Of a stretch of DNA of 64,000 bases, positions 29,557-38,104 are shown piece after piece (within the stretch, counting starts at the first letter, position 1; every line of letters begins with the position of its first letter). Source of the DNA: Thermosediminibacter litoriperuensis. GTDB lineage: Bacteria > Bacillota > Thermosediminibacteria > Thermosediminibacterales > Thermosediminibacteraceae. Below the pieces are notes generated by a model, which had not been told where the DNA came from, did no database searches, and saw only the letters and a list, made by a program, of their open reading frames with translations. A program made the translations under genes and the position numbers. The stretch is taken from assembly GCF_008124715.1 (NCBI RefSeq), contig NZ_VNHO01000002.1:62001-126000 (forward strand). The letters are read 5' to 3'.

Positions 29557-30732
29557 GTGATCCACATTAAAGATGCTCATGTCTTTGCTCCGGAAGATAT
29601 GGGAAATTGCGACGTACTTATCGAAGCCGGGAAAATCATATACGTAGGTAAAAGCTGTGAAGTAAGCGGCCCTTTTCAGGTGGAGGTGGTCCACCTGGAA
29701 GGTGCGAATCTTTGCCCCGGGTTTATCGACCAGCACGTCCACATCACGGGCGGAGGCGGTGAAGGAGGTCCGGAGACTTCGACACCGGAAATAAGGCTTT
29801 CCGACCTGACAAGAAACGGTATAACCACGGTGATAGGCTGCCTGGGGACCGACGGAATCACCAGGTCTATGGCAAGGCTTTACAACAAAGCCAGAGCCCT
29901 TGAAATAGAGGGTATTTCGACGTATATATTCACCGGCGCCTACCAGTTCCCTCTTCCCACCCTGACCGGGAGCATCCAGACCGATCTTATCTTTATAGAC
30001 AAGGTGGTGGGGGTGGGAGAAGTGGCCATATCGGACCACCGCTCCTCCCACGCCTCAGCTGCTGAACTTGCCCGCCTGGCGGGTGAGGCCAGGGTGGCGG
30101 CCATGATAGGCAAAAAAGGGGGTAAACTACACCTGCACGTGGGCGACGGTGCCAGAGGCCTTAAAGCCCTTTTCCGCATAGCCGCGTCCACCGACGTGCC
30201 CCTCTCCCAGTTTCAGCCCACCCACCTCAACCGGTGCCGCAGGCTGATGGAAGAATCCATTGAATTCGCCATGGCGGGGGGATACTGCGATTACACCGCA
30301 GGCGAGGATATCCTGGAAGATGACGAGGTGACGGCAGCCCGGGCCATTTACGAGGCGTTAAAGGCGGGTGCACCGGCGCAGAATCTCACCATAAGCTCCG
30401 ACGGCAACGGCAGTATGCCCGTATTTGATTCCTGTAAAAGGCTGGTGGGCATGGGCATAGGTGATGTTTCCGCCCTTTTAAAAAGCCTGAAGGCTATGGT
30501 CTTCAAATACGACATACCTTTTGAAACCGCTCTGGCCACGGTGACAAAAAATCCAGCCGGCATCCACAGGCTGGAGGGCAAAGGCGAGATAAGGGAGGGA
30601 TTCGACGCGGACCTGGTGGTGATGGACGAGAATCTGGAGATCCGGAGCGTTATCGCAAAAGGGAGATGGATGGTCCGAGACGGAAAAGTACAGGTTTTCG
30701 GCACCTTCGAGAAATCGATGTGTGGAAAATAA
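29557..30732 (+). CDS. iadA: Beta-aspartyl (isoaspartyl) dipeptidase
   Basis: Amidohydrolase that cleaves beta-aspartyl dipeptides formed by protein ageing. The metal motif HVHITGGGGEGGPETSTPE is characteristic of IadA; ATVTKNPAGIHRLEGKGEIREGFDADLVVMD near the C-terminus is the usual amidohydrolase end, and TISSDGNGSMP holds the catalytic aspartate region. The GTG start follows GGAGGG. Length 391 is normal. Co-transcribed with the RocB-like gene. Confidence 0.93.
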   Translation: MIHIKDAHVFAPEDMGNCDVLIEAGKIIYVGKSCEVSGPFQVEVVHLEGANLCPGFIDQHVHITGGGGEGGPETSTPEIRLSDLTRNGITTVIGCLGTDGITRSMARLYNKARALEIEGISTYIFTGAYQFPLPTLTGSIQTDLIFIDKVVGVGEVAISDHRSSHASAAELARLAGEARVAAMIGKKGGKLHLHVGDGARGLKALFRIAASTDVPLSQFQPTHLNRCRRLMEESIEFAMAGGYCDYTAGEDILEDDEVTAARAIYEALKAGAPAQNLTISSDGNGSMPVFDSCKRLVGMGIGDVSALLKSLKAMVFKYDIPFETALATVTKNPAGIHRLEGKGEIREGFDADLVVMDENLEIRSVIAKGRWMVRDGKVQVFGTFEKSMCGK

Positions 30733-30762
30733 AAAGCCTGCATCTTATCGGTGCAGGCTTAA
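30733..30762. terminator. Bidirectional terminator between iadA and the niacin transporter gene
   Basis: AAGCCTGCA and TGCAGGCTT pair around a 9-base loop. A T-rich stretch follows on the plus strand and AAAAA precedes it, so it also serves the minus-strand gene that ends at 30759. Confidence 0.8.
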
Positions 30763-31250
30763 TTTCTCACCCTGGATATCGCTCCTGCGAGCACCGTCCT
30801 TGCCAGAAATACGGCTATGGCGCTGTCTATCAGGTGGTGCAGAAACGTTCCGGCGCCTACCAGCACGAAGGCTTTGTAAAGCGTAAAGCCGAAGGGCAGG
30901 ACTACGAGGGATTCTCCAAGGGCGTGTACCGGCGCCGTTATCAAAAGGGCCATTTCAATGGAAGTACCTTGCTGAACCAGCTTCGCTCCGATGTAGCCGA
31001 AGATAACGTGGATGAATGCCCTGGCGGCTACGACCGGCCCCATCATGACGAGAAACCCGGTGGCCGAGCCTAGGCCAACCATTACCGCCACCAGCGGGTT
31101 GATTAAAAAGGCCAGCATGACCGGCACGTGGGAGGCTAGGGTCGCGGAAAAGGGCGGAATATAGATGCGCAGGTACCCGCCGAACGATATGGGAATTACC
31201 AGGGCCAAAGCGGTCAGCAGGGCGCCTGCGACCAGATTTTTTGTGCTCAT
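30759..31250 (-). CDS. niaX: ECF transporter S component, probable niacin transporter (NiaX type)
   Basis: Membrane protein with about five or six helices; LVAGALLTALALVIPISFGGYLRIYIPPFSATLASHVPVMLAFLINPLVAVMVGLGSATG is typical of S components. The niacin assignment comes from the neighbouring NiaR gene and an inverted repeat covering its promoter. It needs the shared ECF energizing module, not present here. The ATG follows GGAGGA. A different B-vitamin substrate is possible. Confidence 0.8.
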   Translation of the reverse strand: MSTKNLVAGALLTALALVIPISFGGYLRIYIPPFSATLASHVPVMLAFLINPLVAVMVGLGSATGFLVMMGPVVAARAFIHVIFGYIGAKLVQQGTSIEMALLITAPVHALGESLVVLPFGFTLYKAFVLVGAGTFLHHLIDSAIAVFLARTVLAGAISRVRN

Positions 31251-31272
31251 AGATGTCCTCCGTTCAATTAGG

Positions 31273-31312
31273 TATCTGTATATATTCTAGTGTATATACA
31301 GATATATGTCAA
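31273..31312 (-). promoter_or_regulatory. Promoter of the niacin transporter gene with overlapping operator
   Basis: On the minus strand TTGACA (plus 31307-31312), 17 bases, TAGAAT (plus 31284-31289). A perfect 12-bp inverted repeat (31273-31284 with 31293-31304, arm TATCTGTATATA) covers the -10 box and the spacer. A repressor bound here, most likely NiaR, would block RNA polymerase. Confidence 0.8.
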
Positions 31313-31366
31313 TATCATTTTGATCTCGTATCCCCGGCCGTGTCCATTTATAAGGGCTGGCGGGAG

Positions 31367-31400
31367 CAAAAAAAGAGGGCGCCCGTGATCCGGGCAACCC
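31367..31400 (-). terminator. Terminator after niaR
   Basis: On the minus strand GGGTTGCCCG...CGGGCGCCC forms an imperfect stem followed by seven T. It separates niaR from the transporter gene, consistent with the separate promoter there. Confidence 0.65.
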
Positions 31401-31409
31401 GTTGTTATT

Positions 31410-31919
31410 TCATTCCAGCAGTATCCCCTTTTTCTTCAGAATTTCACTGGCCTTTTTGATGGAGTCCTCGTTTATTGCCTGAATGGTGTGTAGGTGCACC
31501 CCCTGGGTGAGCTGGGAAAGGAGGGCGGCGTTGTGCTCCTCCATTTTTCTCGTAAAATCCTCCACGTCTTTGGAGTTATTGAGCATGAGCATGCCGTGGA
31601 TTTCGCCGTAAATGGGGTGTTCCACTATCACGTCCACCACCCTGCAGCCGCATTCCACAAAGGTCATGAGCTCCTCGCGCGTTTCTTCCCTGCCGTGGCG
31701 GCACGCCACCTTTTTCGTTATGAAGCCGAGGGGCTCCATTATCATATAGCCCTGGGATGTGGCTATAATATCTTTCCCGGCGGCCCGGAGGACGGCCATA
31801 TCCTGCACGATAATCTGCCGGGTAACGTTAAAAATCCTTGCGAGCTCGCCACCGGAAACCGGTTTCCTCTCCGCTTTAAGGATTTCCACAATTCTTGCCC
31901 TTCTCTCTTCGGCATTCAT
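31410..31919 (-). CDS. niaR: Niacin-responsive repressor NiaR (HTH_11 plus 3H domain)
   Basis: Represses NAD synthesis and niacin uptake genes when nicotinic acid is present. N-terminal winged helix (RRARIVEILKAERKPVSGGELARIFNVTRQIIVQDMAVLRAAG), then the 3H domain, whose conserved histidines appear in ACRHGREE, VEHPIYGEIHG and HLHTIQ. Length 169 is typical. The likely target is the promoter at 31273-31312. Confidence 0.9.
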   Translation of the reverse strand: MNAEERRARIVEILKAERKPVSGGELARIFNVTRQIIVQDMAVLRAAGKDIIATSQGYMIMEPLGFITKKVACRHGREETREELMTFVECGCRVVDVIVEHPIYGEIHGMLMLNNSKDVEDFTRKMEEHNAALLSQLTQGVHLHTIQAINEDSIKKASEILKKKGILLE

Positions 31920-32072
31920 GTTTTTTCACCTCAGTTCTTGCGCTGATTAAATTATATCAAAATTTGCCTGCCGGATAAAATGCTTTGAAAGGAGGAAGTG
32001 GACGTTGGACCTTGATTTTTTTGCGGTAAATGAGATATAATGAAGTAACACTGGAACCCGGAGGGATGTTTT

Positions 32073-32483
32073 ATGAAAACCGCGAAGACCATGTTTATTA
32101 TTCTCCTTGTACTTCTGCTGGTAGTTATATTCATCAACGGATACAGGAAAGACTTCCGGGAACCGGCATCGGGTGATAACAAGCCTGAAGTTATTACTGA
32201 AAGGCCGGGCGAATCAGATGAACTTTCAGAGGATGAGACAGAAAAACCGGAAGAACCCGAGGCTCCCGAAGCTTTAAAAGGCCAGGCGGTTTACATCGGT
32301 CAGATAGACGATAACTCCATCGAAGTCAAGGAAGGGGACAGCTTCCAGGTATACAGGCTGGCACCCGAGATTAAGGACAGGTTTGACAGTTTCAACCTGA
32401 AAGAAAACGACCGGATCCAATTCATGTACTACGTCAATGAGAACAACCAGAGGGTGATGACCGAGCTGAAGAAGATGCCCTGA
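32073..32483 (+). CDS. Membrane-anchored hypothetical protein with acidic linker
   Basis: One N-terminal transmembrane segment (TMFIILLVLLLVVIFINGY, residues about 6-24), an acidic Glu/Pro-rich linker (about 45-70), and a small outer domain of about 65 residues (GQAVYIGQIDDNSIEVKEGDSFQVYRL), which looks like a small beta-barrel and is unrecognised. The ATG follows GGAGGGATG. A hairpin terminator follows, so it is probably monocistronic. Confidence 0.75.
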   Translation: MKTAKTMFIILLVLLLVVIFINGYRKDFREPASGDNKPEVITERPGESDELSEDETEKPEEPEAPEALKGQAVYIGQIDDNSIEVKEGDSFQVYRLAPEIKDRFDSFNLKENDRIQFMYYVNENNQRVMTELKKMP

Positions 32484-32490
32484 CGATGCG

Positions 32491-32515
32491 ACCCCGGCTT
32501 GACGCGGGGGTTTTA
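32491..32515 (+). terminator. Terminator after the acidic-linker protein gene
   Basis: ACCCC pairs with GGGGT around GGCTTGACGC, followed by TTTTAATTTA. Confidence 0.55.
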
Positions 32516-32701
32516 ATTTAAACTGATATAAAAATTTAAGGAGGGCGATTTGGGGAGTCCCGGGGAACTACCGGAGGACTAGGTTTAAATTCCTGCTTTT
32601 TTTAGCCTTTTTATCGCATTGATTGTCCTCTTAACAATCGATAGAATATATATGATGCGGGATATGTTGCCGTAATTTACTGGAAATTGGAGGTTTTCTA
32701 A

Positions 32702-34792
32702 ATGTTGTCTCAAATTATCAAGAGGGATGGAACGATTCAGAAATTCGACAGGGATAAAATAGAAAACGCTATTTTCAAAGCGGCCAGGGCTGTAGGCGGA
32801 AGCGACAGGACCATTGCGCGGCGCCTAACCGACGAAGTAATAAAAATCCTGGAAGAAAGATACCGGGACTCGGTGCCGACGGTGGAAAACGTACAGGATA
32901 TAGTCGAAAAGGTGCTCATCGAAAACGGCCATGCCAGGACGGCAAAAGCGTACATACTGTACCGGAAGCAGCATCAGGACATGCGTGAATTCCGCAAAGT
33001 CTTTCTGGACATAGAGGATACGGTGGACAATTATATAGGCAGGACCGACTGGAGGATCAACGAAAACAGCAATATGGGCTTCTCGTTACAGGGGCTCAAC
33101 AACCACATCTCCAGCGCAGTTATTTCTAAATACTGGCTTAGCAAGATTTACCCTGAAGAGGTTAGAGACGCCCATATCAGCGGAGATTTTCACATCCACG
33201 ACCTGGGGCTCTTATCGGTTTACTGCTGCGGCTGGGACCTGAGGGATCTTTTGCTCTCGGGCTTTACGGGTGTGAAGGGCAAGGTGGCCAGCAAACCACC
33301 TAGGCACTTCAGGTCCGCCCTCGGGCAGATAGTTAATTTCTTTTACACCCTGCAGGGAGAAGCCGCCGGAGCCCAGGCCCTGAGCAACTTCGACACGTAC
33401 CTCGCCCCCTTTATACATTACGACGACCTGAGCTACAAGGAAGTCAAACAGGCGATGCAGGAATTCATATTCAACCTGAACGTTCCGACCAGAGTGGGCT
33501 TCCAGACTCCCTTTGTCAATATTACGCTGGACCTGGTCCCGCCGGAGATAATAGCCAGGGAGCCCGTCATCATCGGCGGCCGGTTTATGGACAGGACTTA
33601 CGGCGAATTTCAGAAAGAAATGGACATGTTGAATATGGCCTTCGCCGAGGTAATGATGGAGGGAGATGCCAACGGCCGGATTTTCACCTTCCCCATCCCA
33701 ACCTACAATATAACAAAGGAGTTCGACTGGGATAACCCTGTTGTGGATAAAATAATGGAGATGACGGCCAAGTACGGCCTGCCCTATTTCTCCAATTTCA
33801 TCAACAGCGACATGAAACCTGAAGATGTGAGGAGTATGTGCTGCCGCCTTCGTCTGGACAACCGTGAGCTTAAAAAGCGCGGCGGCGGGCTCTTCGGCGC
33901 CAACCCCCTGACCGGCTCCATAGGCGTTGTGACGATAAACATGCCCAGGATCGGTTACACCTCTAAGAGCGAAGGCGAATTTTTCGAGAAGCTTTCCCGG
34001 CTCATGGACATCGCCAGGACCAGCCTGGAGATAAAGCGCAAGGTGCTGGAGAGGATGACGAGGGAAGGGCTTTACCCCTACGCCAGATTTTACCTAAGGG
34101 ATGTCTACGAGCGGTTCGGCGCCTACTGGCAGAACCATTTCAACACCATCGGCCTCGTTGGGATGAACGAAGCCCTGAGGAACTTCATGGGGTGCGGCAT
34201 CGAAGACCCGGAGGGCAGGAATTTCGCCCTTAAAGTGCTGGACTTCATGAGGGAAAGGCTTTCCCAGTATCAGGAGGAAACCGGCGAACTTTACAACCTG
34301 GAAGCCACCCCGGCGGAAGGAGCTTCCTACCGGTTGGCGAGAAAGGACAGGGAGATTTTCGGAGAAAAGATCATAACCTGCGGCCAGGACGAGCCCTACT
34401 ACACTAACTCCACCCAGCTTCCGGTGGACTTCACCGATGACGTATTCGCCGCCCTGGACCATCAAGAGGAGCTGCAGTGCAAGTACACCGGCGGCACCGT
34501 TTTCCACATGTTCCTGGGAGAAAAGATGGACAAATCCACCTGCAAGGCTCTGGTGAGAAAAATAGCGGAAAACTACCGCATACCTTATTACACCGTGACG
34601 CCTACGTTTTCGGTATGCGAGGACCATGGCTACATCTCCGGCGAGCACTTCCAGTGCCCTACCTGCGGGCGTGAATGCGAGGTTTACAGCCGGATAGTGG
34701 GCTACTACAGGCCCGTCCAGTGCTGGAACAACGGCAAGAAGGCGGAATTTGCCGACAGAAGGGAATACAGGATATATGCCGTTAATATATGA
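32702..34792 (+). CDS. nrdD: Anaerobic ribonucleoside-triphosphate reductase
   Basis: Glycyl-radical enzyme that makes deoxyribonucleotides without oxygen. N-terminal ATP cone (SQIIKRDGTIQKFDRDKIENAIFKA), catalytic barrel, the zinc-binding CPTCG near the C-terminus, and the glycyl radical region RIVGYYRPVQCWNNGKKAEF. Length 696 is standard. The ATG follows GGAGG. A possible 10-codon ORF with its own AAGGAGG lies upstream at 32550. NrdG overlaps its 3' end. Confidence 0.96.
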   Translation: MLSQIIKRDGTIQKFDRDKIENAIFKAARAVGGSDRTIARRLTDEVIKILEERYRDSVPTVENVQDIVEKVLIENGHARTAKAYILYRKQHQDMREFRKVFLDIEDTVDNYIGRTDWRINENSNMGFSLQGLNNHISSAVISKYWLSKIYPEEVRDAHISGDFHIHDLGLLSVYCCGWDLRDLLLSGFTGVKGKVASKPPRHFRSALGQIVNFFYTLQGEAAGAQALSNFDTYLAPFIHYDDLSYKEVKQAMQEFIFNLNVPTRVGFQTPFVNITLDLVPPEIIAREPVIIGGRFMDRTYGEFQKEMDMLNMAFAEVMMEGDANGRIFTFPIPTYNITKEFDWDNPVVDKIMEMTAKYGLPYFSNFINSDMKPEDVRSMCCRLRLDNRELKKRGGGLFGANPLTGSIGVVTINMPRIGYTSKSEGEFFEKLSRLMDIARTSLEIKRKVLERMTREGLYPYARFYLRDVYERFGAYWQNHFNTIGLVGMNEALRNFMGCGIEDPEGRNFALKVLDFMRERLSQYQEETGELYNLEATPAEGASYRLARKDREIFGEKIITCGQDEPYYTNSTQLPVDFTDDVFAALDHQEELQCKYTGGTVFHMFLGEKMDKSTCKALVRKIAENYRIPYYTVTPTFSVCEDHGYISGEHFQCPTCGRECEVYSRIVGYYRPVQCWNNGKKAEFADRREYRIYAVNI

Positions 34793-35471
34793 TTTTATGC
34801 CGGTATCTGCCGCCGATTACCCGGGCGTTGTGGCGTGTACCGTGTTCCTGCCGGAGTGCAATTTCCGGTGTCCGTACTGCCACAACAGCCCGCTGGTAGC
34901 GGGCAGCCCGAAGGGCAGGGTACCGGAAAGTGTGTTTTTTGAGTATCTGGAACGCAGGAAAAAGTTGATCGACGGTGTGTGTATAACCGGCGGCGAGCCT
35001 ACGCTGTGGAGCGACCTTCCGGAATTTGTCTTAAAGCTCAAAAAAAGGGGATTGAAAGTCAAGCTCGATACCAACGGTTCCAGGCCTGAAATCTTAAAAG
35101 AGCTTTTGAATGAAGGTTTAATCGACTATGTCGCCGTCGACATAAAGACCCGTCCGGAACGTTATGGTATTTTTGCCACCGATGAAAGCCAGATTGCCGG
35201 AGTGAGGGAAAGCGTAGAACTGGTGAGAGCTTCTAAAGTCGACTACGAGTTCAGGACTACGGTGCACGAAAGAATCCACTCGTCCGAAGACTTTGACGCA
35301 ATTGGCCGGTGGCTTTCGGGGGCAAAAAGATACGTGCTCCAGGGATACCGCTTCTCCGAAGGCGTGCTGGATCCGGCATTTTGCGGGAAAAAGCCCTGCG
35401 ACGGCGCACTGCTGGAAAGGGCGAAGGAAAGGCTCCGGGCGAGCTTCGGCGAAGTGGTTATACGAAATTAG
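34776..35471 (+). CDS. nrdG: Anaerobic ribonucleotide reductase activating protein, radical SAM
   Basis: Installs the glycyl radical on NrdD. The radical SAM cluster motif is CNFRCPYCHNS, followed by the GGEPTLW SAM-binding motif. The N-terminus PLIYDFMPVSAADYPGVVACTVFLPECNFRCPYC is typical of this activase type. The open frame begins at 34749; ATG 34776 has AGGA before it and overlaps the nrdD end by 17 bases. Length 231. Confidence 0.92.
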   Translation: MPLIYDFMPVSAADYPGVVACTVFLPECNFRCPYCHNSPLVAGSPKGRVPESVFFEYLERRKKLIDGVCITGGEPTLWSDLPEFVLKLKKRGLKVKLDTNGSRPEILKELLNEGLIDYVAVDIKTRPERYGIFATDESQIAGVRESVELVRASKVDYEFRTTVHERIHSSEDFDAIGRWLSGAKRYVLQGYRFSEGVLDPAFCGKKPCDGALLERAKERLRASFGEVVIRN

Positions 35472-35483
35472 GAGGCGTTGAGT

Positions 35484-35738
35484 ATGCTCACATGCCAGGT
35501 GTCCCTCTTCCCGCTGGGAAGGGAGGATTACGAGAGGGTTGTGCTTAAATCTCTGGAATCCCTCGCGGAGTTTGACGTGGACGTGGATGTAACTCCTTTG
35601 AGTACGCTGATCCGGGGCGATGAAGAAGAGGTCTGGAAGGCGGTGCGGGCCCTTTACGACGCGGGAGCCCGCGAGGGCGGAAAGGTGGTCGTGTTTTTGA
35701 CCCTGACCAACCGCACCGGAGAGACCGGCAGCAGTTAA
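35484..35738 (+). CDS. Small YkoF/MTH1187-like thiamine-binding family protein
   Basis: 84 residues with MLTCQVSLFPLGREDYERVVLKSLESL at the N-terminus, like the Thiamine_BP (DUF77) and YkoF families; those bind thiamine or hydroxymethylpyrimidine. Direct function here is not shown. TTG 35478 is only 2 bases from AGGAGG; ATG 35484 is 8 bases away and preferred. It is 12 bases after nrdG and followed by a terminator. Confidence 0.65.
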   Translation: MLTCQVSLFPLGREDYERVVLKSLESLAEFDVDVDVTPLSTLIRGDEEEVWKAVRALYDAGAREGGKVVVFLTLTNRTGETGSS

Positions 35739-35769
35739 TGTAATTTAAAGCGATAAGTTCAAGAACCTG

Positions 35770-35795
35770 CGGGAGAAGTTTTCTCCCGTTTTTAT
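35770..35795 (+). terminator. Terminator after the thiamine-binding-like gene
   Basis: CGGGAGA (35770-35776) pairs with TCTCCCG (35782-35788), followed by seven T. Confidence 0.85.
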
Positions 35796-35802
35796 TTTCA
35801 TA

Positions 35803-35866
35803 TTGCCGAATGGTTTGGATCTATAGTATAATCTTATTAATCATATATATGTTAGATACATATATA
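35803..35866 (+). promoter_or_regulatory. Promoter and inverted repeat upstream of the PadR gene
   Basis: TTGCCG (35803-35808), 18 bases, TATAAT (35827-35832). Downstream is a 9-bp inverted repeat, TATATATGT (35844-35852) and ACATATATA (35858-35866), containing ATGT-N5-ACAT, reminiscent of PadR-family operators. Autoregulation is likely. Confidence 0.65.
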
Positions 35867-35887
35867 GACTATAGGAGGTATCTTATT

Positions 35888-36289
35888 ATGTGCGGGTGTC
35901 ACGATAGATCCCATCACCGCGGGGGCGAACCGGGATGTCCGGGTTTCAAGATGGAGAAGTTTATGCAGCCCTGTATGCTCCTTCTTCTCTATGAAAAACC
36001 GGCCCACGGCTATGAGCTGATGGAAAAGCTGGCTGAGTTCGGCTTTGGCGGTTATCTGGATCCGGGAGCCGTTTACAGGAACCTCAGGAAAATGGAAGAA
36101 GAGGGCTGGGTTAGGTCCGACTGGGAGACCGGAGAATCCGGCCCTGCCAGAAGGCTTTACACCATAACGCCCGAGGGCGAGGAAGCCATCCATGCCTGGA
36201 CCGTCCACATTATTAACCAGATGGGGAGGCTTAAGGTATTTATCGAAAAATACGAAGGGCTCTTCCGGAAAAAGGAAGACGGAAAGTAG
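35888..36289 (+). CDS. PadR-family regulator with Cys/His-rich N-terminal extension
   Basis: Winged-helix regulator (MQPCMLLLLYEKPAHGYELMEKLAEFGFG, then DPGAVYRNLRKMEEEGWVRSDWETGESGPARRLYTIT). The first 20 residues, MCGCHDRSHHRGGEPGCPG, carry three Cys and three His, a possible metal-binding extension not usual in PadR proteins. The open frame starts at 35810, inside the promoter; ATG 35888 follows TAGGAGGTATC. It is followed at 11 bases by two half-permease genes, whose expression it probably controls. Confidence 0.85.
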   Translation: MCGCHDRSHHRGGEPGCPGFKMEKFMQPCMLLLLYEKPAHGYELMEKLAEFGFGGYLDPGAVYRNLRKMEEEGWVRSDWETGESGPARRLYTITPEGEEAIHAWTVHIINQMGRLKVFIEKYEGLFRKKEDGK

Positions 36290-36300
36290 GGGGGAAGGGT

Positions 36301-36780
36301 TTGTTCACAGCAGTCCTGTATGCGATTTCTATCAGCTTCCTGCTCTTTTCGCTGGCCAGGGATCGCAAAAAGACCAAAACGGCCGTATTGAAGGCATGGA
36401 AGTCCTTCGCCAACCTATTGCCGGCCTTTTTGGGCGTGCTTTCTCTGGTCGGCCTGGTTTTGACTGTGCTGAACCCCGATGTGATTTCCCGGCTCATCGG
36501 AGCCGAGACCGGCTTTAAGGGGATGATGCTCACTTCCGCTATAGGGGCCGTCACCCTGGTACCGGGTTTCGTGGCTTTTCCCCTAGCCGCTTCGCTGCTG
36601 GAAAGGGGGGCGGGTATCATGCAGCTCGCCGTGTTCATCTCCACGCTAATGATGGTGGGCGTGGTTACCCTTCCCCTGGAAATAAGTTATTTCGGGCGGA
36701 AAGAAGCTTTTTTGAGGAATGCAATGGCTTACCTCTTTTCCTTTCTGGTGGCTTTTATCATAGGGATGGTGGTATCATGA
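36301..36780 (+). CDS. Permease half-protein 1 (DUF318/ArsP-like)
   Basis: 159 residues, about four to five hydrophobic segments; AWKSFANLLPAFLGVLSLVGLVLTVLNPDVISRLIGAETGFKGMMLTSAIGAVTLVPGFVAFPLAASLLERGAG resembles one half of the DUF318 (YraQ/ArsP) permeases, which have about eight to ten helices. TTG start after GGGGGGAAGG. It overlaps the next gene by ATGA, so the two halves are translated together and probably form one transporter. Substrate unknown; metal(loid)s or thiols are suggested by the regulator. Confidence 0.75.
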   Translation: MFTAVLYAISISFLLFSLARDRKKTKTAVLKAWKSFANLLPAFLGVLSLVGLVLTVLNPDVISRLIGAETGFKGMMLTSAIGAVTLVPGFVAFPLAASLLERGAGIMQLAVFISTLMMVGVVTLPLEISYFGRKEAFLRNAMAYLFSFLVAFIIGMVVS

Positions 36781-37310
36781 AAAACCTTAAAGCTTACGGA
36801 CTTTTCCTGGCGGTTATCGCTGTTGACCTTGCCATTCTGGTTTATGACAGGGGGCTCGGCGCCAGGATAATCGCCAATACCAGCCGAAATTTTCTTCAGA
36901 TGGCGGGCGTTATCCCACCGATCTTTTTGCTGCTGGGACTGCTGGACGTGTGGGTGCCAAGGGAGACGGTAGTAGGGCTTTTGGGGGAAAAGTCCGGTAT
37001 AAAAGGCGTGCTCCTCAGTGTATTTCTCGGTGCTGCCGCGGCGGGACCCCTGTACGGTGCCTTCCCCGTGGCGGGGGTAATGATCAAAAAGGGAGCCAGG
37101 CTTTCCAACATACTCATCTTCCTGGGGGCCTGGTCGACCCTGAAAATACCCATGTTCCTCTTCGAGATGTCCTCTCTGGGGTATAAGTTTGCGGTGACCA
37201 GGTGGGCTGTGGACGTATTCGGGATAATAATAATGGCCCATCTGATAGAAAGGCTCCTGACCCGGGAGGAAAAGGAGGAAATATACAGGAGGCACGCTGC
37301 GGACTTCTAA
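36777..37310 (+). CDS. Permease half-protein 2 (DUF318/ArsP-like)
   Basis: 177 residues, about four to five hydrophobic segments. NTSRNFLQMAGVIPPIFLLLGLLDVWVPRETVVGLLGEKSGIKGVLLSVFLGAAAAGPLYGAFPVAGVMIKKGA parallels the first half (the G-x-KG-x-L segment and the PLYGAFPVA loop occur at matching places), as expected of a split internal duplication. Start overlaps the stop of the first half. A full-length relative is encoded at 53663-54838. Confidence 0.75.
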   Translation: MKNLKAYGLFLAVIAVDLAILVYDRGLGARIIANTSRNFLQMAGVIPPIFLLLGLLDVWVPRETVVGLLGEKSGIKGVLLSVFLGAAAAGPLYGAFPVAGVMIKKGARLSNILIFLGAWSTLKIPMFLFEMSSLGYKFAVTRWAVDVFGIIIMAHLIERLLTREEKEEIYRRHAADF

Positions 37311-37474
37311 AGATTTTCGGCTCGGTTATCCGGGTTCTTATTTTTTTAGCAGTATAGGGCATATTGAGAATTGAAAAATATACAAAAATGAGTGAAAAAA
37401 TTACCCGTTCGCGGTTGCCTTCCGGAGGTTTTTGCTATAATATAATAGAGACTTTTTTTGGAAGGAAAGTGTTC

Positions 37475-38104
37475 GTGAGGGAATTTTCGGCGGTCATATT
37501 GAACGGGGGGAAGTCTTCCCGAATATCCGTAAAGAATAAAGGCCTCCTGAAGATAGGAGGAATGACCATCCTGCAAAGGATCATTGCTGTGCTGGAGCCG
37601 CTATTCCAGGACATCCTGGTTATATCCAACTCCCCCGGGGAAATCGATTATCTCGAAGGCCGCTGCCGTATATTCCGGGATGAAGTGGAGGGGCTGGGCC
37701 CTCTGGGGGGCATATACACCGGCCTTAAGAAAATGGAGAACCGGGCCGGGTTTTTCGTGGCCTGCGACATGCCCTTTTTGAGCGCAGAGCTCATAAATAT
37801 GCTGCTCGACGCCTCCGGGGGCTTTGACGCGGTATGCCCCCGGTACCGAGGGCTGATCGAACCCCTTCACGCCGTTTACAGCAAAAACTGCATCGATGCC
37901 ATTGAGGTCCTTATTGAAAAGGGAAGCTCCGTTCGGGTGAGGGACCTGTTCGATATGGTAAATACCCGGTATGTTGATATAGATAAAGAAAAAATCCGCC
38001 TTGGATTTTTTAACATAAATACTAGGGAAGACTATGAAAGGGCGCTGCTGTTGGAAAAGGATTCAACTCCGGGTGAACCGGTTTTAAAGGGGGGTTATCC
38101 ATGA
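37475..38104 (+). CDS. mobA: MobA-like nucleotidyltransferase (molybdenum cofactor guanylyltransferase)
   Basis: Adds GMP to molybdopterin in known homologues. The nucleotide-binding signature is AVILNGGKSSRISVKNKGLL, followed by GPLGGIYTGLKKM and the metal-binding FVACDMPFLS. The open frame starts at 37364, but GTG 37475 (9 bases after GGAAGG) gives the standard opening; GTG 37469 is an alternative. Length 209. No other molybdenum genes are in the window. The stop overlaps the antiporter start (ATGA). Confidence 0.85.
   Translation: MREFSAVILNGGKSSRISVKNKGLLKIGGMTILQRIIAVLEPLFQDILVISNSPGEIDYLEGRCRIFRDEVEGLGPLGGIYTGLKKMENRAGFFVACDMPFLSAELINMLLDASGGFDAVCPRYRGLIEPLHAVYSKNCIDAIEVLIEKGSSVRVRDLFDMVNTRYVDIDKEKIRLGFFNINTREDYERALLLEKDSTPGEPVLKGGYP

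Noticed and set aside
35810-35887. N-terminal hydrophobic extension of the PadR protein
   Set aside because: The extension covers the -10 box and operator-like repeat; ATG 35888 has the ribosome site.
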